Positions 1 through 8,489 are shown, counted from the first letter of the stretch. The stretch is 64,000 nucleotides of DNA from Palsa-883 sp963826975 (GCA_963826975.1 CAWGZJ010000003.1:744001-808000); one strand, 5' to 3'. The notes: generated from the sequence alone by a model not told the origin. Program-made: numbers and translations.

Positions 1-90
1 GGTTCCGAGGCACGAAACACGCCGACCGCGCCGGTGTTGTGCGAGCCGCCCCACGGCCCGCCGAAGAGCCGTGCATGTCGTGCGGCCGGC

Positions 91-525
91 ATGAGACGCG
101 CGCCTACCACAGTCGCGTTGCTGCTTGCGTTGTCCACAGTCGCGTCCACCGCGGGCGGTGATGCCTCGTACGATCAGGTGTCGCGCGGGCTGCATCTCGC
201 CAGGCTCGGCGATGATCTTGCCTGCCGGACCGCGCCGGGCGCCAAGCCGTTCGCCCGCGGTGTCGTGGCCGCGACGCCGATCGGGAACCCGCTCGGTGCC
301 GACGTTATGCCGGACCCCGCGGCCCGCATCGCCGGGCAGGATTTTCCGCGCGCCGTGTCGGCCGGTATCGGCGAGGACGGCACGCGGCTCGACGGCGCCG
401 CCCGCTTCATCACCTGCACCAAAGTCACCTCGCGGGACAATGCGGCACTCTGGGACTATGTCCAGACGGTCGAGCCGGTCATCCATCCGTTCACGTCGAA
501 CCGGCTACCGTTGCCGTTTAATTAG
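91..525 (+). CDS. degenerate cytochrome c-like protein, haem motif lost
   Basis: A 144-residue protein with a signal peptide (MRRAPTTVALLLALSTVAST), starting at the ATG at 91, which is the start that exposes this signal. The rest follows the small periplasmic cytochrome c pattern of alcohol or gluconate dehydrogenase subunits: TAPGAKPFARG, then PIGNPLGADVMPDPAARI, and an ending LPLPFN. Where the family has CxxCH this protein reads DLACR, so the first Cys and the His ligand are gone. The usual Met-Pro ligand segment reads AARF. It therefore should not bind c-type haem. The frame is intact, so it is either an early pseudogene or a protein with a new role. Upstream context is cut by the window edge. 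Confidence 0.6.
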   Translation: MRRAPTTVALLLALSTVASTAGGDASYDQVSRGLHLARLGDDLACRTAPGAKPFARGVVAATPIGNPLGADVMPDPAARIAGQDFPRAVSAGIGEDGTRLDGAARFITCTKVTSRDNAALWDYVQTVEPVIHPFTSNRLPLPFN

Positions 526-572
526 GGCATCGGGCAATTAGCGCATCGGGCATTAGCCAATCGCGCTGGGGA

Positions 573-2225
573 TCAAGCTTCGCGGTAATCCAGCAGGATC
601 AGGCCGGAGAGCAACAGGCAGAACGGCCAAACCCACCCGGCGATCCGATTGCCCGGTCGATCCAACCGCAGTTCCAGCCAGCGCGACCAGCCCGCGGTGA
701 CACCCGCCAGCGCGAGCGGCGTGTGGGTCACTTCGATCAGCAACTGGTCCTTCAGGTTGGCAATGGCGTGGCTGTGCGTCAGCAACAGCGCGGCGCCAAG
801 CGCGGTGAGCAGCGGGAACACCAGCGCCGCCCTGCGGTTTTGCCAACCGCCGGCGCGCACCCGCCATTCGAACAGCGCGAACACCACCAGCAGCAGAACG
901 AAGGCGCGGTGCTGCAACACCTCGACATCGCGGAAGCTCTCGAAGAAGCCAATATCGCCAAGCGGCCATGTTTCCGGATCAGAACGTACAAACAGGAACG
1001 CCGCCAGCCCGAGGAACAGCAGCGGCCAGTGCCGCGCCCATCGCAACCCGGCCTGGTTGAGAATCGCCAGTATGCCGATCGCGACGACGAACAATCCGGA
1101 CCAGTGATGATTGTATTCCGACCAGGCAATGTCCGCCGCGTTGCGCGGCGGCAGATCGCCGGAGCCGGGCACGAACGCAACCTGCGGCGGCGCGCTGTGA
1201 TGCGCCGCCTCGGCGTCCAGCTTCGCCTGCAACGCCGGCAGCGCCAGCACGTCGTGATCGGGACTATTGAACCGCGGCCATTCGGGGATGTTGCGTTCGA
1301 CGATTTGCTGCCAGCTCACCCGGTCTTGCTGCAGGTCCACCGCCGGCGGCACCGAGGTCAACGAGGCGGCGGCGAAGAAGATCGTGATGCCGATGCCGAT
1401 TTCCACCTCGGCGAAGCGGCGCAGCCGGGTGATCCTGGTGTCCGGCCGCGCACGCAGCCGCTCCACCAGCAGGAAGTTCATCCCGCCCAGCCCCAGCAGC
1501 ATCAGCAGCATGGCGATCTTGGCGCAGACCATCACGCCGTAGGCGGTGCCGTAGAATCCTTGCCAGTCGCCGATATAGGCGACGCACATGGTGATGCCGC
1601 TGAGCACGATGCAGCCGACGCCGGCCATCGACATGCGCGAGAATCGCGCGCCGATCAGCCGCCAGGCCGCGCCGTCGCCGGCCCGCGCGAGCGCCAGCAG
1701 AAAGCAGGGAATCCCACCGATCCAGATCGCTGCGCCGAACTGATGCAGGAACTCGACCGCCAGCAGCGGCGCGCGGTTGTCCAGCCGCGCGGCGGCGTGC
1801 GTGGTCAGCGTCGCGGCGGCCAGTTCAACGACCACCAGCGCAAGCAACACGGCCAGCGGCGACCGCTGCCCGCGCAACAGCAGCACCAGCAGGATCAGCG
1901 CGGCGGCTGCCGTCTTCACCAAGCCGGAGACGGCGAAGTTGGCTTGCAGCACATCGCCCACCGGCAGGTCCACGGTTCCGACCAGCACCGCGGTCTGCAT
2001 TGCGACCGTGGCCGCCTCGCACGCCACCAGCGCCAGCGCGCTCCAGGCAGCGATGCGCACCGTGCCTTGCAGAATCGGACCTGCGGGCGCGCCGAGCGCC
2101 GGAGCCAACGGTCGTGCCAGCAACGCCAGGAACAACACCGCGCCGAGCGTCATCGACTGCGCGGTCACCGTCAGCCCATGCAGGACGATCGACAGATAGC
2201 CGAAGAGATCGATAAGGAGCGCCAC
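573..2225 (-). CDS. copD: CopD family copper-transport membrane protein
   Basis: A 550-residue polytopic inner-membrane protein with about a dozen hydrophobic segments from the N-terminus on (IDLFGYLSIVLHGLTVTAQS). The CopD core lies around residues 150-260, with HQFGAAIWIGG and the following helices carrying conserved His and Met residues. CopD proteins move copper across the inner membrane together with periplasmic CopC. A second hydrophobic half (residues about 350-550) follows, as in long CopD proteins. Its ATG lies 3 nt downstream of the copC stop codon, so the two form one operon. No copper-responsive regulator is visible nearby. The direction of transport cannot be read from sequence. 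Confidence 0.85.
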   Translation of the reverse strand: MALLIDLFGYLSIVLHGLTVTAQSMTLGAVLFLALLARPLAPALGAPAGPILQGTVRIAAWSALALVACEAATVAMQTAVLVGTVDLPVGDVLQANFAVSGLVKTAAAALILLVLLLRGQRSPLAVLLALVVVELAAATLTTHAAARLDNRAPLLAVEFLHQFGAAIWIGGIPCFLLALARAGDGAAWRLIGARFSRMSMAGVGCIVLSGITMCVAYIGDWQGFYGTAYGVMVCAKIAMLLMLLGLGGMNFLLVERLRARPDTRITRLRRFAEVEIGIGITIFFAAASLTSVPPAVDLQQDRVSWQQIVERNIPEWPRFNSPDHDVLALPALQAKLDAEAAHHSAPPQVAFVPGSGDLPPRNAADIAWSEYNHHWSGLFVVAIGILAILNQAGLRWARHWPLLFLGLAAFLFVRSDPETWPLGDIGFFESFRDVEVLQHRAFVLLLVVFALFEWRVRAGGWQNRRAALVFPLLTALGAALLLTHSHAIANLKDQLLIEVTHTPLALAGVTAGWSRWLELRLDRPGNRIAGWVWPFCLLLSGLILLDYREA

Positions 2226-2228
2226 CGA

Positions 2229-2594
2229 TCAGGGCGCCGTCACCGTGAACGGCACATCACCGCGGGTGATATGGCCGTCGATCGCCAGCACCTGCCAGCG
2301 CACGGAATACGCGCCGGGCGGAAGCTCCGCCTGCGTGGTCATGATATCCGGCGGCCCATCCGGGTCGATCGACAGCACCACCTGGCTGTGGTCGGGCCGC
2401 GTCAGGGTCAGGCGCGAGCGGCCGCGGTCGATCCGGCTGTTGTAGCGCAGCCGCAGCGTCACCTTGCCGGCCGGCACGGAGCCGCCGATCGGCGGCTGGC
2501 TGTCCTCAAGGATCGCGTGGGCGTGCGCGACGGCGGGCAGCAGGATGAGCGCGAACGCGATCAGTCGGCGTCGGCTCGACAGAGCGATAGACAA
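2229..2594 (-). CDS. copC: CopC periplasmic copper-binding protein
   Basis: About 121 residues with a signal peptide ending AHA, so the mature protein starts HAILEDSQPP. That His is the N-terminal ligand of the CopC Cu(II) site. The C-terminal DGHITRGDVPF supplies the conserved Asp and His. The open frame extends further upstream. I place the start at the TTG at 2594 because GGAG lies nine bases before it and the resulting leader is a normal signal peptide; this start is inferred. The Met-rich Cu(I) site of some CopC proteins is absent. It is directly followed by copD, the classic pair. Confidence 0.83.
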   Translation of the reverse strand: MSIALSSRRRLIAFALILLPAVAHAHAILEDSQPPIGGSVPAGKVTLRLRYNSRIDRGRSRLTLTRPDHSQVVLSIDPDGPPDIMTTQAELPPGAYSVRWQVLAIDGHITRGDVPFTVTAP

Positions 2595-2683
2595 GCGTGC
2601 CGGCTCCCGCGCGGTGGCGCGGGGCGTGTAGCCGGTCGGTCGCCTCCTGTCGATGCGGCCCGGCTGGCACCCCGCATCAATGG

Positions 2684-4519
2684 TCAGCCGGTGCGGCCTC
2701 CCACGATCACGCCGATCACGAACAGCGTGAGAAGACCGGCAAGCAACAGCACCCAGCCGCCATGCCGCAACCGCCCGCGCTCGCAGGTGTTCAACGCTCC
2801 GAAGCGGAACCGCACCACCGCGATGCGACCCGCAAGGGCAGCGAACTCGTCCGGCAGCTTCGGTGGCGGGCGTTTCGCCCGCCACGGACCGGGGACCAGC
2901 GCCATAAAGCCGCCAATCATCTGGCACAGGACAAGCCAGCCCCCCGGGTCCCCTGCCGGGTCTTTGTTTCCGACCAGATTGATCACGCCGAGATCGAGCA
3001 CCACGCAGATCCAGGCCGTCCACACCAGGATCCGGCCGTTGCGCACGGCCACGGCTTGAGCGCGGATCAGGTCGATCACCGCGGATGGCAGGCTGGACCA
3101 GCGTTCCGCGGGGATGCCGGCTGCCGTGAGTTGCACGATCTCCCCCGGCTTGAACGCGGCGGTGGAACCCGGCGGCGTGATGGGCGACGTGGTGGGCCGC
3201 TCCGTGGTCGCCGCACCGAGCGGCGGATTGGGGCCCGCCGCCGGTGCAGCGGATCGCGGCTCGCGCGCAGGGGCGGAATCCTGCGGTATGCCGGTCATGA
3301 TCGGGCGAACTTCGCTGGCGTCCGGATTTCGTGCGCCGGCTGGTGCGGCCGCCTGCGGTTTGCCCGCCTGCGTTCGCGATTGGCCGCCGTTGGGATCGTT
3401 CTCCAGTTCGGCGGGCGGCTGCAGGGCGTTCAGAATGGCGGCTCGGACCGGGTGGGTTGCAGCCGGGGCCGGACCCGGCGCGCCGGTCGGGGTGGCCGTC
3501 TCCCGCCAGGCCGCCTGGGCTCGCGTTGGGCCGAAGCTGGGATCGTCCTCTACCTCCGCAGGTCGCTGCAGCGCCTTCAGGATGGCAGCTCGGACCTTGA
3601 AGTCACGCTCGCTGGCAAGCTGTTCGGCCAGGGCATCGATAGCACCCTCGCTCGTGCGTGGGCGGCGCGCCAGGCGCGCAAGCGCCTCGACCGTCCGCAG
3701 CCTTGCCGGCCAGTCCGCGGCGGCAAATTCGGCCACCAGGCTGGCGATCTCCGCTTCGCCGGCGGCCGACGGATTGCGGCCGATCACCAACTCGCCCGTG
3801 GCGCGGTCCACGAAGCTCTGCGGCGTGGATGGCGCTCCCTCGCTCCGCGCGCGCTGCACCACGTAGCGGAACAGCCGACCCATGGTGATGTCCGGCTCGT
3901 CCGGCGCGGCGGCGCCGGTGCCAAGCCCGTCGACCAGCCAGGACGTGAAACGCGACAGGTGCCGGTCCGCCGATTTGCCCTCCGCCATGGACGCGCCATC
4001 CCACGCGAATTGCTGGCTGTCCGAGGCGGTGAGCACGTAACGGCCTTCGGCGCCGCCAACGAACGTATCATCGGTGACGGCCGAGACCGCGCCGCCCTTG
4101 GTCCCCTCGGCGAAGGCGCCACTGTGGCAGCAGTCGAGCAGCAGTACCTGCTGCTGGGCCCGGCAGTCGTCCATCTGTTCGCGAATTTCGCTGGCGGGCA
4201 GGCTGCGCGGCCGCGGGTCATCAAGGTCGGAAGCGGGCGTGGCGAGGAACAGCCGGTTGCCGCGGCGCAGGATGCCGTGGCCGGAGTAGTAGAGCAGCAC
4301 AAGGTCCTCGGGATCACGCGCCCCGAACAATACGCCGACGCGGTCGCGGACGCTCTGGCACTCCTCGTCCACGCTGATTTGGACGCTGTCGAAGCCGCCG
4401 CGCGCGGGATCGCGCAGGATCGCGCCCAGCGCCTGCACGTCGTTGGCCGGCGCGTTCAGCGCGGCAAGCCGGGTGTCGTCAAAGCGGCTGACCCCGATCA
4501 GCAGGGCGTGCCGCGCCAT
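2684..4519 (-). CDS. membrane-anchored caspase (EACC1-associated type)
   Basis: A 611-residue protein. Residues 1-245 are a caspase/metacaspase (C14) domain: MARHALLIGVSRF start, catalytic His81 in YYSGHG, and catalytic Cys131 in LLDCCHSGAF. Residues about 255-320 form helices resembling HEAT repeats (VEALARLARRP, VRAAILKALQ). A Pro/Ala-rich linker follows and contains a second copy of a 28-residue unit. The C-terminus has three hydrophobic segments (about 497-516, 528-545, 587-607), so the protease is probably held at the membrane. The EACC1-like gene lies 6 nt upstream in the same operon. By analogy with the conflict systems described by the Aravind group it may be a cell-suicide or defence effector; that role is inference. 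Confidence 0.85.
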   Translation of the reverse strand: MARHALLIGVSRFDDTRLAALNAPANDVQALGAILRDPARGGFDSVQISVDEECQSVRDRVGVLFGARDPEDLVLLYYSGHGILRRGNRLFLATPASDLDDPRPRSLPASEIREQMDDCRAQQQVLLLDCCHSGAFAEGTKGGAVSAVTDDTFVGGAEGRYVLTASDSQQFAWDGASMAEGKSADRHLSRFTSWLVDGLGTGAAAPDEPDITMGRLFRYVVQRARSEGAPSTPQSFVDRATGELVIGRNPSAAGEAEIASLVAEFAAADWPARLRTVEALARLARRPRTSEGAIDALAEQLASERDFKVRAAILKALQRPAEVEDDPSFGPTRAQAAWRETATPTGAPGPAPAATHPVRAAILNALQPPAELENDPNGGQSRTQAGKPQAAAPAGARNPDASEVRPIMTGIPQDSAPAREPRSAAPAAGPNPPLGAATTERPTTSPITPPGSTAAFKPGEIVQLTAAGIPAERWSSLPSAVIDLIRAQAVAVRNGRILVWTAWICVVLDLGVINLVGNKDPAGDPGGWLVLCQMIGGFMALVPGPWRAKRPPPKLPDEFAALAGRIAVVRFRFGALNTCERGRLRHGGWVLLLAGLLTLFVIGVIVGGRTG

Positions 4520-4525
4520 CGGCGG

Positions 4526-4963
4526 TCAACGCGACGCGGCGACGGCACCGACCTTGGTGACAAGGTCCGCCATCTCGGCCGCCGTGATCCGGCGTGGGTC
4601 GAACGATAGCTTTACTGAACCGGCCGCGATCTCGACCTGGACCGGCGGGCCCGGCGCGCGCGACAGCACCGCCTTGACGATGTCGAGCGCACCCCTTAGC
4701 GCGCCCGGAGCCAAGGAAACGAGGAGCGCGCCGAGCGTCTCGGCGATGCCCTTGGCCCCATCCGGCGCCGCTTCGTGGACCGGCGCGACCGCGGCAACGC
4801 TGCGCTCGCGGGACAGCACGTCCCGCAGTTCGGCGGTGAGGCCGGCGAGTTCACGCGGCGTGATGTTGCCAGACGAGTGCAGGGAGAGCTGCAGGTCCAT
4901 CCCGGTATTTGGCACCGAAGCGGAGAATCGGTCAAGCAGCGTATCGATCTTCCGTCGCGACAT
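4526..4963 (-). CDS. EACC1-like effector-associated protein
   Basis: A 145-residue soluble protein. Its layout matches the effector-associated constant component EACC1: a first strand (LQLSLHSSG), a helix with PRELAGLTAELRDVLSRE, then a central alpha segment (GIAETLGALLVSLAPGALRGALDIVKAVL), and an ending of two strands (VQVEIAAGSVKLSFDPRR) plus a last helix. EACC1 proteins occur next to caspase- and trypsin-like effectors in bacterial conflict systems and are thought to couple effector to sensor. Here it precedes the caspase by 6 nt. No sensor NTPase or third component lies beside it in the window. The assignment rests on pattern and neighbour. Confidence 0.65.
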   Translation of the reverse strand: MSRRKIDTLLDRFSASVPNTGMDLQLSLHSSGNITPRELAGLTAELRDVLSRERSVAAVAPVHEAAPDGAKGIAETLGALLVSLAPGALRGALDIVKAVLSRAPGPPVQVEIAAGSVKLSFDPRRITAAEMADLVTKVGAVAASR

Positions 4964-5057
4964 GCTGCCGGGACGCCCCGTTGCCGCGCCGCGGCATGGA
5001 CGAGGCCGCGCAAACCGGCTGTAGTGCTCCGCCGCACGCCATCACGACACGAGACGC

Positions 5058-5492
5058 ATGACCCGCACGCCGCCCGGCCGCCGCGCCGACTATCGCTGGT
5101 TCCACCAGATCACGACGCGTTGGATGGACAATGATGTCTTCCAGCACGTCAACAACGTGAACTACTTCTCGTTCTTCGACACCGCGGTGACCTATTACGA
5201 GATGACCGAGAACGTGGTGGACCTGTACGCCGGCCCGGTGCACTGCGTGGTGGTGGAGGTGCAGTGCCGCTATCACCGATCCGTTGCGTTTCCCGATGTG
5301 ATCACGGTTGGGCTGCGCGTGGCACGCATCGGCGGCAGCTCGGTTCGCTATGAGATTGGTATCTTCCGCAACGATGAGACCGAGGCCGCGGCCGAGGGGC
5401 ATTTCGTGCATGTCTTCGTCGAGCGCGCGACGCAGCGTCCGGTGCCGGTCCCCGACGCCTCGCGCACCATCCTGAATCGCATTAGCGTGTAG
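5058..5492 (+). CDS. acyl-CoA thioesterase, hot-dog fold (YbgC/FadM type)
   Basis: A 144-residue protein of the 4-hydroxybenzoyl-CoA thioesterase family. The segment TRWMDNDVFQHVNNVNYFSF carries the active-site Asp and the HVNN motif. The remaining strands (VVVEVQCRYHRSVAFPD, VRYEIGIF) complete a single hot-dog domain, and the length is typical. Such enzymes hydrolyse acyl- or aroyl-CoA thioesters in the cytoplasm. It is transcribed divergently from the EACC1-caspase pair across 94 nt and is followed 53 nt later by an SDR gene. The substrate cannot be told from sequence. Confidence 0.85.
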   Translation: MTRTPPGRRADYRWFHQITTRWMDNDVFQHVNNVNYFSFFDTAVTYYEMTENVVDLYAGPVHCVVVEVQCRYHRSVAFPDVITVGLRVARIGGSSVRYEIGIFRNDETEAAAEGHFVHVFVERATQRPVPVPDASRTILNRISV

Positions 5493-5545
5493 TGTGTGCT
5501 TGACCTGTAGTTTGGGCTGCCGGGTACTTTGGGGGAGACACGGTC

Positions 5546-6328
5546 ATGGATTTCGGCATCAAGGGCAAGAAAGCCATCGTTTGCGCGTCGAGCAAGGGGC
5601 TTGGACGCGCCTGCGCGCTGGCGTTGGCGCGCGAGGGTGTGGAGCTGGTGATCACCGCACGCACGGCGTCGGATCTCGAGGCTGCCGCGGCAATGATCCG
5701 CCAGCAGACTGGGGTGAAGGTGACCACGGTCGCCGGCGACATCTCCACCGAAGCCGGGCGCGCCGCGGTGCTGGCCGCCTGCCCGGAGCCCGACATCCTG
5801 GTGAACAACAACGGCGGGCCGCCGCACGGCGATTTCCGCGAATGGGGCCGTGACGAGTGGATCAAGGCGATTGACGGCAACATGCTGACGCCGATCTTCC
5901 TGATCAAGGCGGTGGTGGACGGCATGGCCGCGCGGAAGTTCGGCCGTATCGTCAACATCACCTCGGCCTCGGTGAAGTCGCCGATTCCCAACCTGGGGAT
6001 GAGCAACGGCGCGCGCGCCGGCCTGACCGGGTTCGTTGCCGGCCTGGCGCGCCAGGTGGCGCAGCACAACGTTACGATCAACAACCTGCTGCCAGGCCCA
6101 TTCCTGACCGACCGGCTGCGCAGCGGCGCGGCGCACACCGCGCAGCAGCAGGGCCGTCCGGTGGACGAGGTATTGGCCGAGCGCGCCAAGGCGTCGCCCG
6201 CTGGGCGGGTCGGCGATCCGGCGGAGTTCGGCGACGCCTGTGCCTTCCTGTGCGCCGCCTCGTCCGGCTTCGTCGTCGGGCAGAACCTGCTGCTGGACGG
6301 TGGGGCCTTCAATTCGTCGATGTCGTGA
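5546..6328 (+). CDS. SDR-family protein with altered catalytic Tyr/Lys
   Basis: A 260-residue Rossmann-fold short-chain dehydrogenase. The cofactor motif is CASSKGLGRACALALA (residues 13-28), and NNNGG at 87-91 takes the place of NNAG. Ser140 of the catalytic set is present, but the YxxxK positions read S153 and R157 (MSNGARAGLTGF). This SNGAR variant recurs in a recognised SDR subgroup from memory, so it is not simply decay. Dehydrogenase activity is nevertheless doubtful. A normal C-terminus (GQNLLLDGGAF) is present. It lies between a thioesterase and an amidase on the same strand. Confidence 0.8.
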   Translation: MDFGIKGKKAIVCASSKGLGRACALALAREGVELVITARTASDLEAAAAMIRQQTGVKVTTVAGDISTEAGRAAVLAACPEPDILVNNNGGPPHGDFREWGRDEWIKAIDGNMLTPIFLIKAVVDGMAARKFGRIVNITSASVKSPIPNLGMSNGARAGLTGFVAGLARQVAQHNVTINNLLPGPFLTDRLRSGAAHTAQQQGRPVDEVLAERAKASPAGRVGDPAEFGDACAFLCAASSGFVVGQNLLLDGGAFNSSMS

Positions 6329-6391
6329 CGCGGGTTGGGTCGTGACGCGGGTTGGGTCGTGACGCGGGTGTGGTCGTGATGCGGGTGGGGT
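6324..6391. repeat. four tandem 17-nt units overlapping the SDR stop codon
   Basis: The unit CGTGACGCGGGTTGGGT occurs at 6324-6340 and 6341-6357 without change. It recurs with one or a few changes at 6358-6374 and 6375-6391. The first unit contains the TGA stop codon of the SDR gene. The array fills about half of the 147-nt space before the amidase start. No hairpin is formed by the unit. Confidence 0.85.
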
Positions 6392-6475
6392 AATCGGGGC
6401 GGCTTGGCGGGGAACGGCGGTGCCGATCATCAGGCCCGCTACCCAGGCGGGAAGCATGATCAAGATGGGGGCGTA

Positions 6476-7921
6476 ATGGAACCGGGATTCCTTCCAGCGA
6501 CCAAGTTGGCCGCGATGGTGCGTCGCGGCGCGGTCGGGTGCGTCGAGCTGCTCGACCATTTCATCGCGCGGGTGGAACGGCTTGACCCGAAGCTGAACGC
6601 GATTGTGGTGCGCGATTTCGAGCGGGCACGCAAGGCCGCGCGGGCGATGGACCGGCAGCGCAACAAAGCCGCGCCCAGTCTGCTGCACGGCGTACCGATG
6701 ACGGTGAAAGAGAGCTTCAACGTCGCCGGCCTGCCGACCACCTGGGGCTACGCCGAGCGCCGCAACCATCCCACCGAGGCCGATGCGCTGGCGGTGCAGC
6801 GGCTCAAGGCGGCGGGCGCGGTGGTGTTCGGCAAAACCAATGTTCCGGTCAGCCTGGCGGACTGGCAGAGCTTCAACCCGGTGTATGGCTCAACGAACAA
6901 TCCATGGGATCTCGGCCACACGCCGGGTGGGTCCTCGGGCGGCGCCGCCGCGGCCGTGGCAGCCGGGATCAGCGGACTGGAGATCGGCAGCGACATCGGC
7001 GGATCGGTGCGCGTTCCGGCGCATTACTGCGGGCTGTTCGGCCACAAGCCGACGTGGGGACTTTGCCCGATGCGCGGCCACTCGCTGTTCAACGCCGCGG
7101 CGATGACCGACATCTCGGTGATCGGCCCGCTGGCGCGCTCGGCGGACGACCTGGCAGTGGTGCTGGAGCTGATCGGCCAACCCGATCCGGTGGAGACCGC
7201 GCTGGCGGTGAAGCTGCCAGCGCCACGCGTGCGCACAATCGAGGGTCTGCGCGTGGCGGTGTGGGCAAGCGAACCGAGCCAGCCGACCGACGCCGAGAGC
7301 GTGGAAAAGATCGAGGAGCTGGCTCGGTTTCTGCGCCGCGCCGGCGCCAAGGTCAGCCTGTCCGCGCGGCCCGAATTCGATCCGGTCGAGGCGTTCCATA
7401 TCTATTTGCGTACGCTGAGCGCGGCCCTCAGCGGACGTGCGAGCGAGGAGATGCTGGCTCGTGAGCGCGAGGGCGCCGCGCGCCGGCCGGCCGAGGACAT
7501 GAGCGCGGATGCGATCATGGTGCGAACCGTCGACATGACGCATCGCGACTGGCTGCGGCTGAACGAGCGGCGCTTTCAGCTACGCCGAGCCTGGGGTGTG
7601 TTCTTTCAGGACTGGGACGTGCTGCTGTGCCCGGTGATCGCCACGCCGGCGCTGCCGCATATGCAGAGCGGCGAAACCTGGGAGCGCCGGATGACGGTGA
7701 ACGGGCAGGAGATGCCGTACAACGACATGCTGTTCTGGCCGGGCCTGACCTGCGGCTTTCACCTGCCGGCCAGCGTGGCGCCGACCGGCGTGTCGAAAGC
7801 CGGTCTGCCGATCGGGGTGCAGATCGTTGGCCCGCTGTACGGCGACCGCATGACGATCCAGGTGGCAAGGATGTTGGAGAAAGCCTGGCAGGGTTTCGTT
7901 CCGCCGGAGGGATGGGCGTAG
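6476..7921 (+). CDS. amidase (amidase-signature family)
   Basis: A 481-residue enzyme of the GatA/amidase-signature family. The glycine- and serine-rich signature GGSSGGAAAAVAAG is present. The catalytic Ser-cisSer-Lys triad is supported by the upstream Lys segment MTVKESFNVAG and by EIGSDIGGSVRVPAHYCG. The C-terminus (GLPIGVQIVGPLYGDR) is typical. I chose the ATG at 6476, giving MEPGFLPATKLAAM, over an in-frame ATG at 6404 because homologues begin near this point and GGGGG lies just before it. The reaction is hydrolysis of a carboxamide to acid and ammonia in the cytoplasm; the substrate is unknown. Confidence 0.87.
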   Translation: MEPGFLPATKLAAMVRRGAVGCVELLDHFIARVERLDPKLNAIVVRDFERARKAARAMDRQRNKAAPSLLHGVPMTVKESFNVAGLPTTWGYAERRNHPTEADALAVQRLKAAGAVVFGKTNVPVSLADWQSFNPVYGSTNNPWDLGHTPGGSSGGAAAAVAAGISGLEIGSDIGGSVRVPAHYCGLFGHKPTWGLCPMRGHSLFNAAAMTDISVIGPLARSADDLAVVLELIGQPDPVETALAVKLPAPRVRTIEGLRVAVWASEPSQPTDAESVEKIEELARFLRRAGAKVSLSARPEFDPVEAFHIYLRTLSAALSGRASEEMLAREREGAARRPAEDMSADAIMVRTVDMTHRDWLRLNERRFQLRRAWGVFFQDWDVLLCPVIATPALPHMQSGETWERRMTVNGQEMPYNDMLFWPGLTCGFHLPASVAPTGVSKAGLPIGVQIVGPLYGDRMTIQVARMLEKAWQGFVPPEGWA

Positions 7922-7991
7922 GTCGTTGCGCGACCGCGCTGGGGGACCGCACGCCGGGCCCCTGCCCGTCTGTGCGAGAGGGGAACGGAGT

Positions 7992-8038
7992 ACCTCTCCT
8001 GCTCTTCGCGGGCTTGGGCCGCGTAGAGCAGGAGAGGT
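7992..8038. repeat. inverted repeat, 13-bp perfect stem
   Basis: ACCTCTCCTGCTC at 7992-8004 pairs perfectly with GAGCAGGAGAGGT at 8026-8038 across a 21-nt loop containing CGCGGGCTTGGG. It lies between the amidase and a convergent gene, so it could end transcription from both sides, although no T-run follows. Related wording (CCTCTCCCGC hairpin, TTCGCGGGCTTGGGC) recurs near 18,080 and 51,780, suggesting a dispersed intergenic repeat family. Confidence 0.7.
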
Positions 8039-8081
8039 GCGGCGGTTCCGGTCGGCCTCACGCGTTGAGCGACGCGCGTCG

Positions 8082-8489
8082 TCAGGGCGCGGCGAAAGCT
8101 GGCAACGCGTAGCCTACTTTGCCGCATGTCGCTTTCGCGGCCTGGTTCAATCCCGCCGCGCGCATCCAGCCCAGCCGGTCGAAGCCGCGTGTGTCGTAGC
8201 TGCGGTATGTCGTCGCGTTGACCCGAAATTCGGCCCATTGGACGCCGTCGACCCGGGCCGGATCGGGCACGTCGATCAGGGTGTCCTGCTTTGGATGCCG
8301 CTGCAGCCACATCTGGCAGATCAGCCGGGTGAGTTCGTTGATCCGTCGCAATCCGATGTCGATCGAGTCAACCTGCTGATACAGCCCGGTAAACGGGTTC
8401 CACACCTCGAAAACGAAAGCGTCCGCGCGGTCTCGATCCGCGTGTCGTGTGATCTTGAGCGACGGGCGGCTCAATCTTTGCCTGTTCAA
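8082..8489 (-). CDS. hypothetical protein
   Basis: A 135-residue soluble protein I do not recognise. It has an ordered mixed composition (DAFVFEVWNPFTGLYQQVDSI, then INELTRLICQMWLQRHP), with no signal peptide or long hydrophobic stretch. An Asp/Pro motif (DTLIDVPDPARVDGVQW) sits in the middle, and it ends in a short Ala-rich tail. It lies convergent to the amidase and 38 nt downstream of the TIGR02300 gene on the same strand, so the two may share a transcript. Confidence 0.5.
   Translation of the reverse strand: MNRQRLSRPSLKITRHADRDRADAFVFEVWNPFTGLYQQVDSIDIGLRRINELTRLICQMWLQRHPKQDTLIDVPDPARVDGVQWAEFRVNATTYRSYDTRGFDRLGWMRAAGLNQAAKATCGKVGYALPAFAAP

Noticed and set aside
723..3059. Long plus-strand open frame across copCD
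   Set aside because: It is antisense to copC, copD and the caspase, with Arg/Gln/His-rich composition typical of the reverse of high-GC genes.
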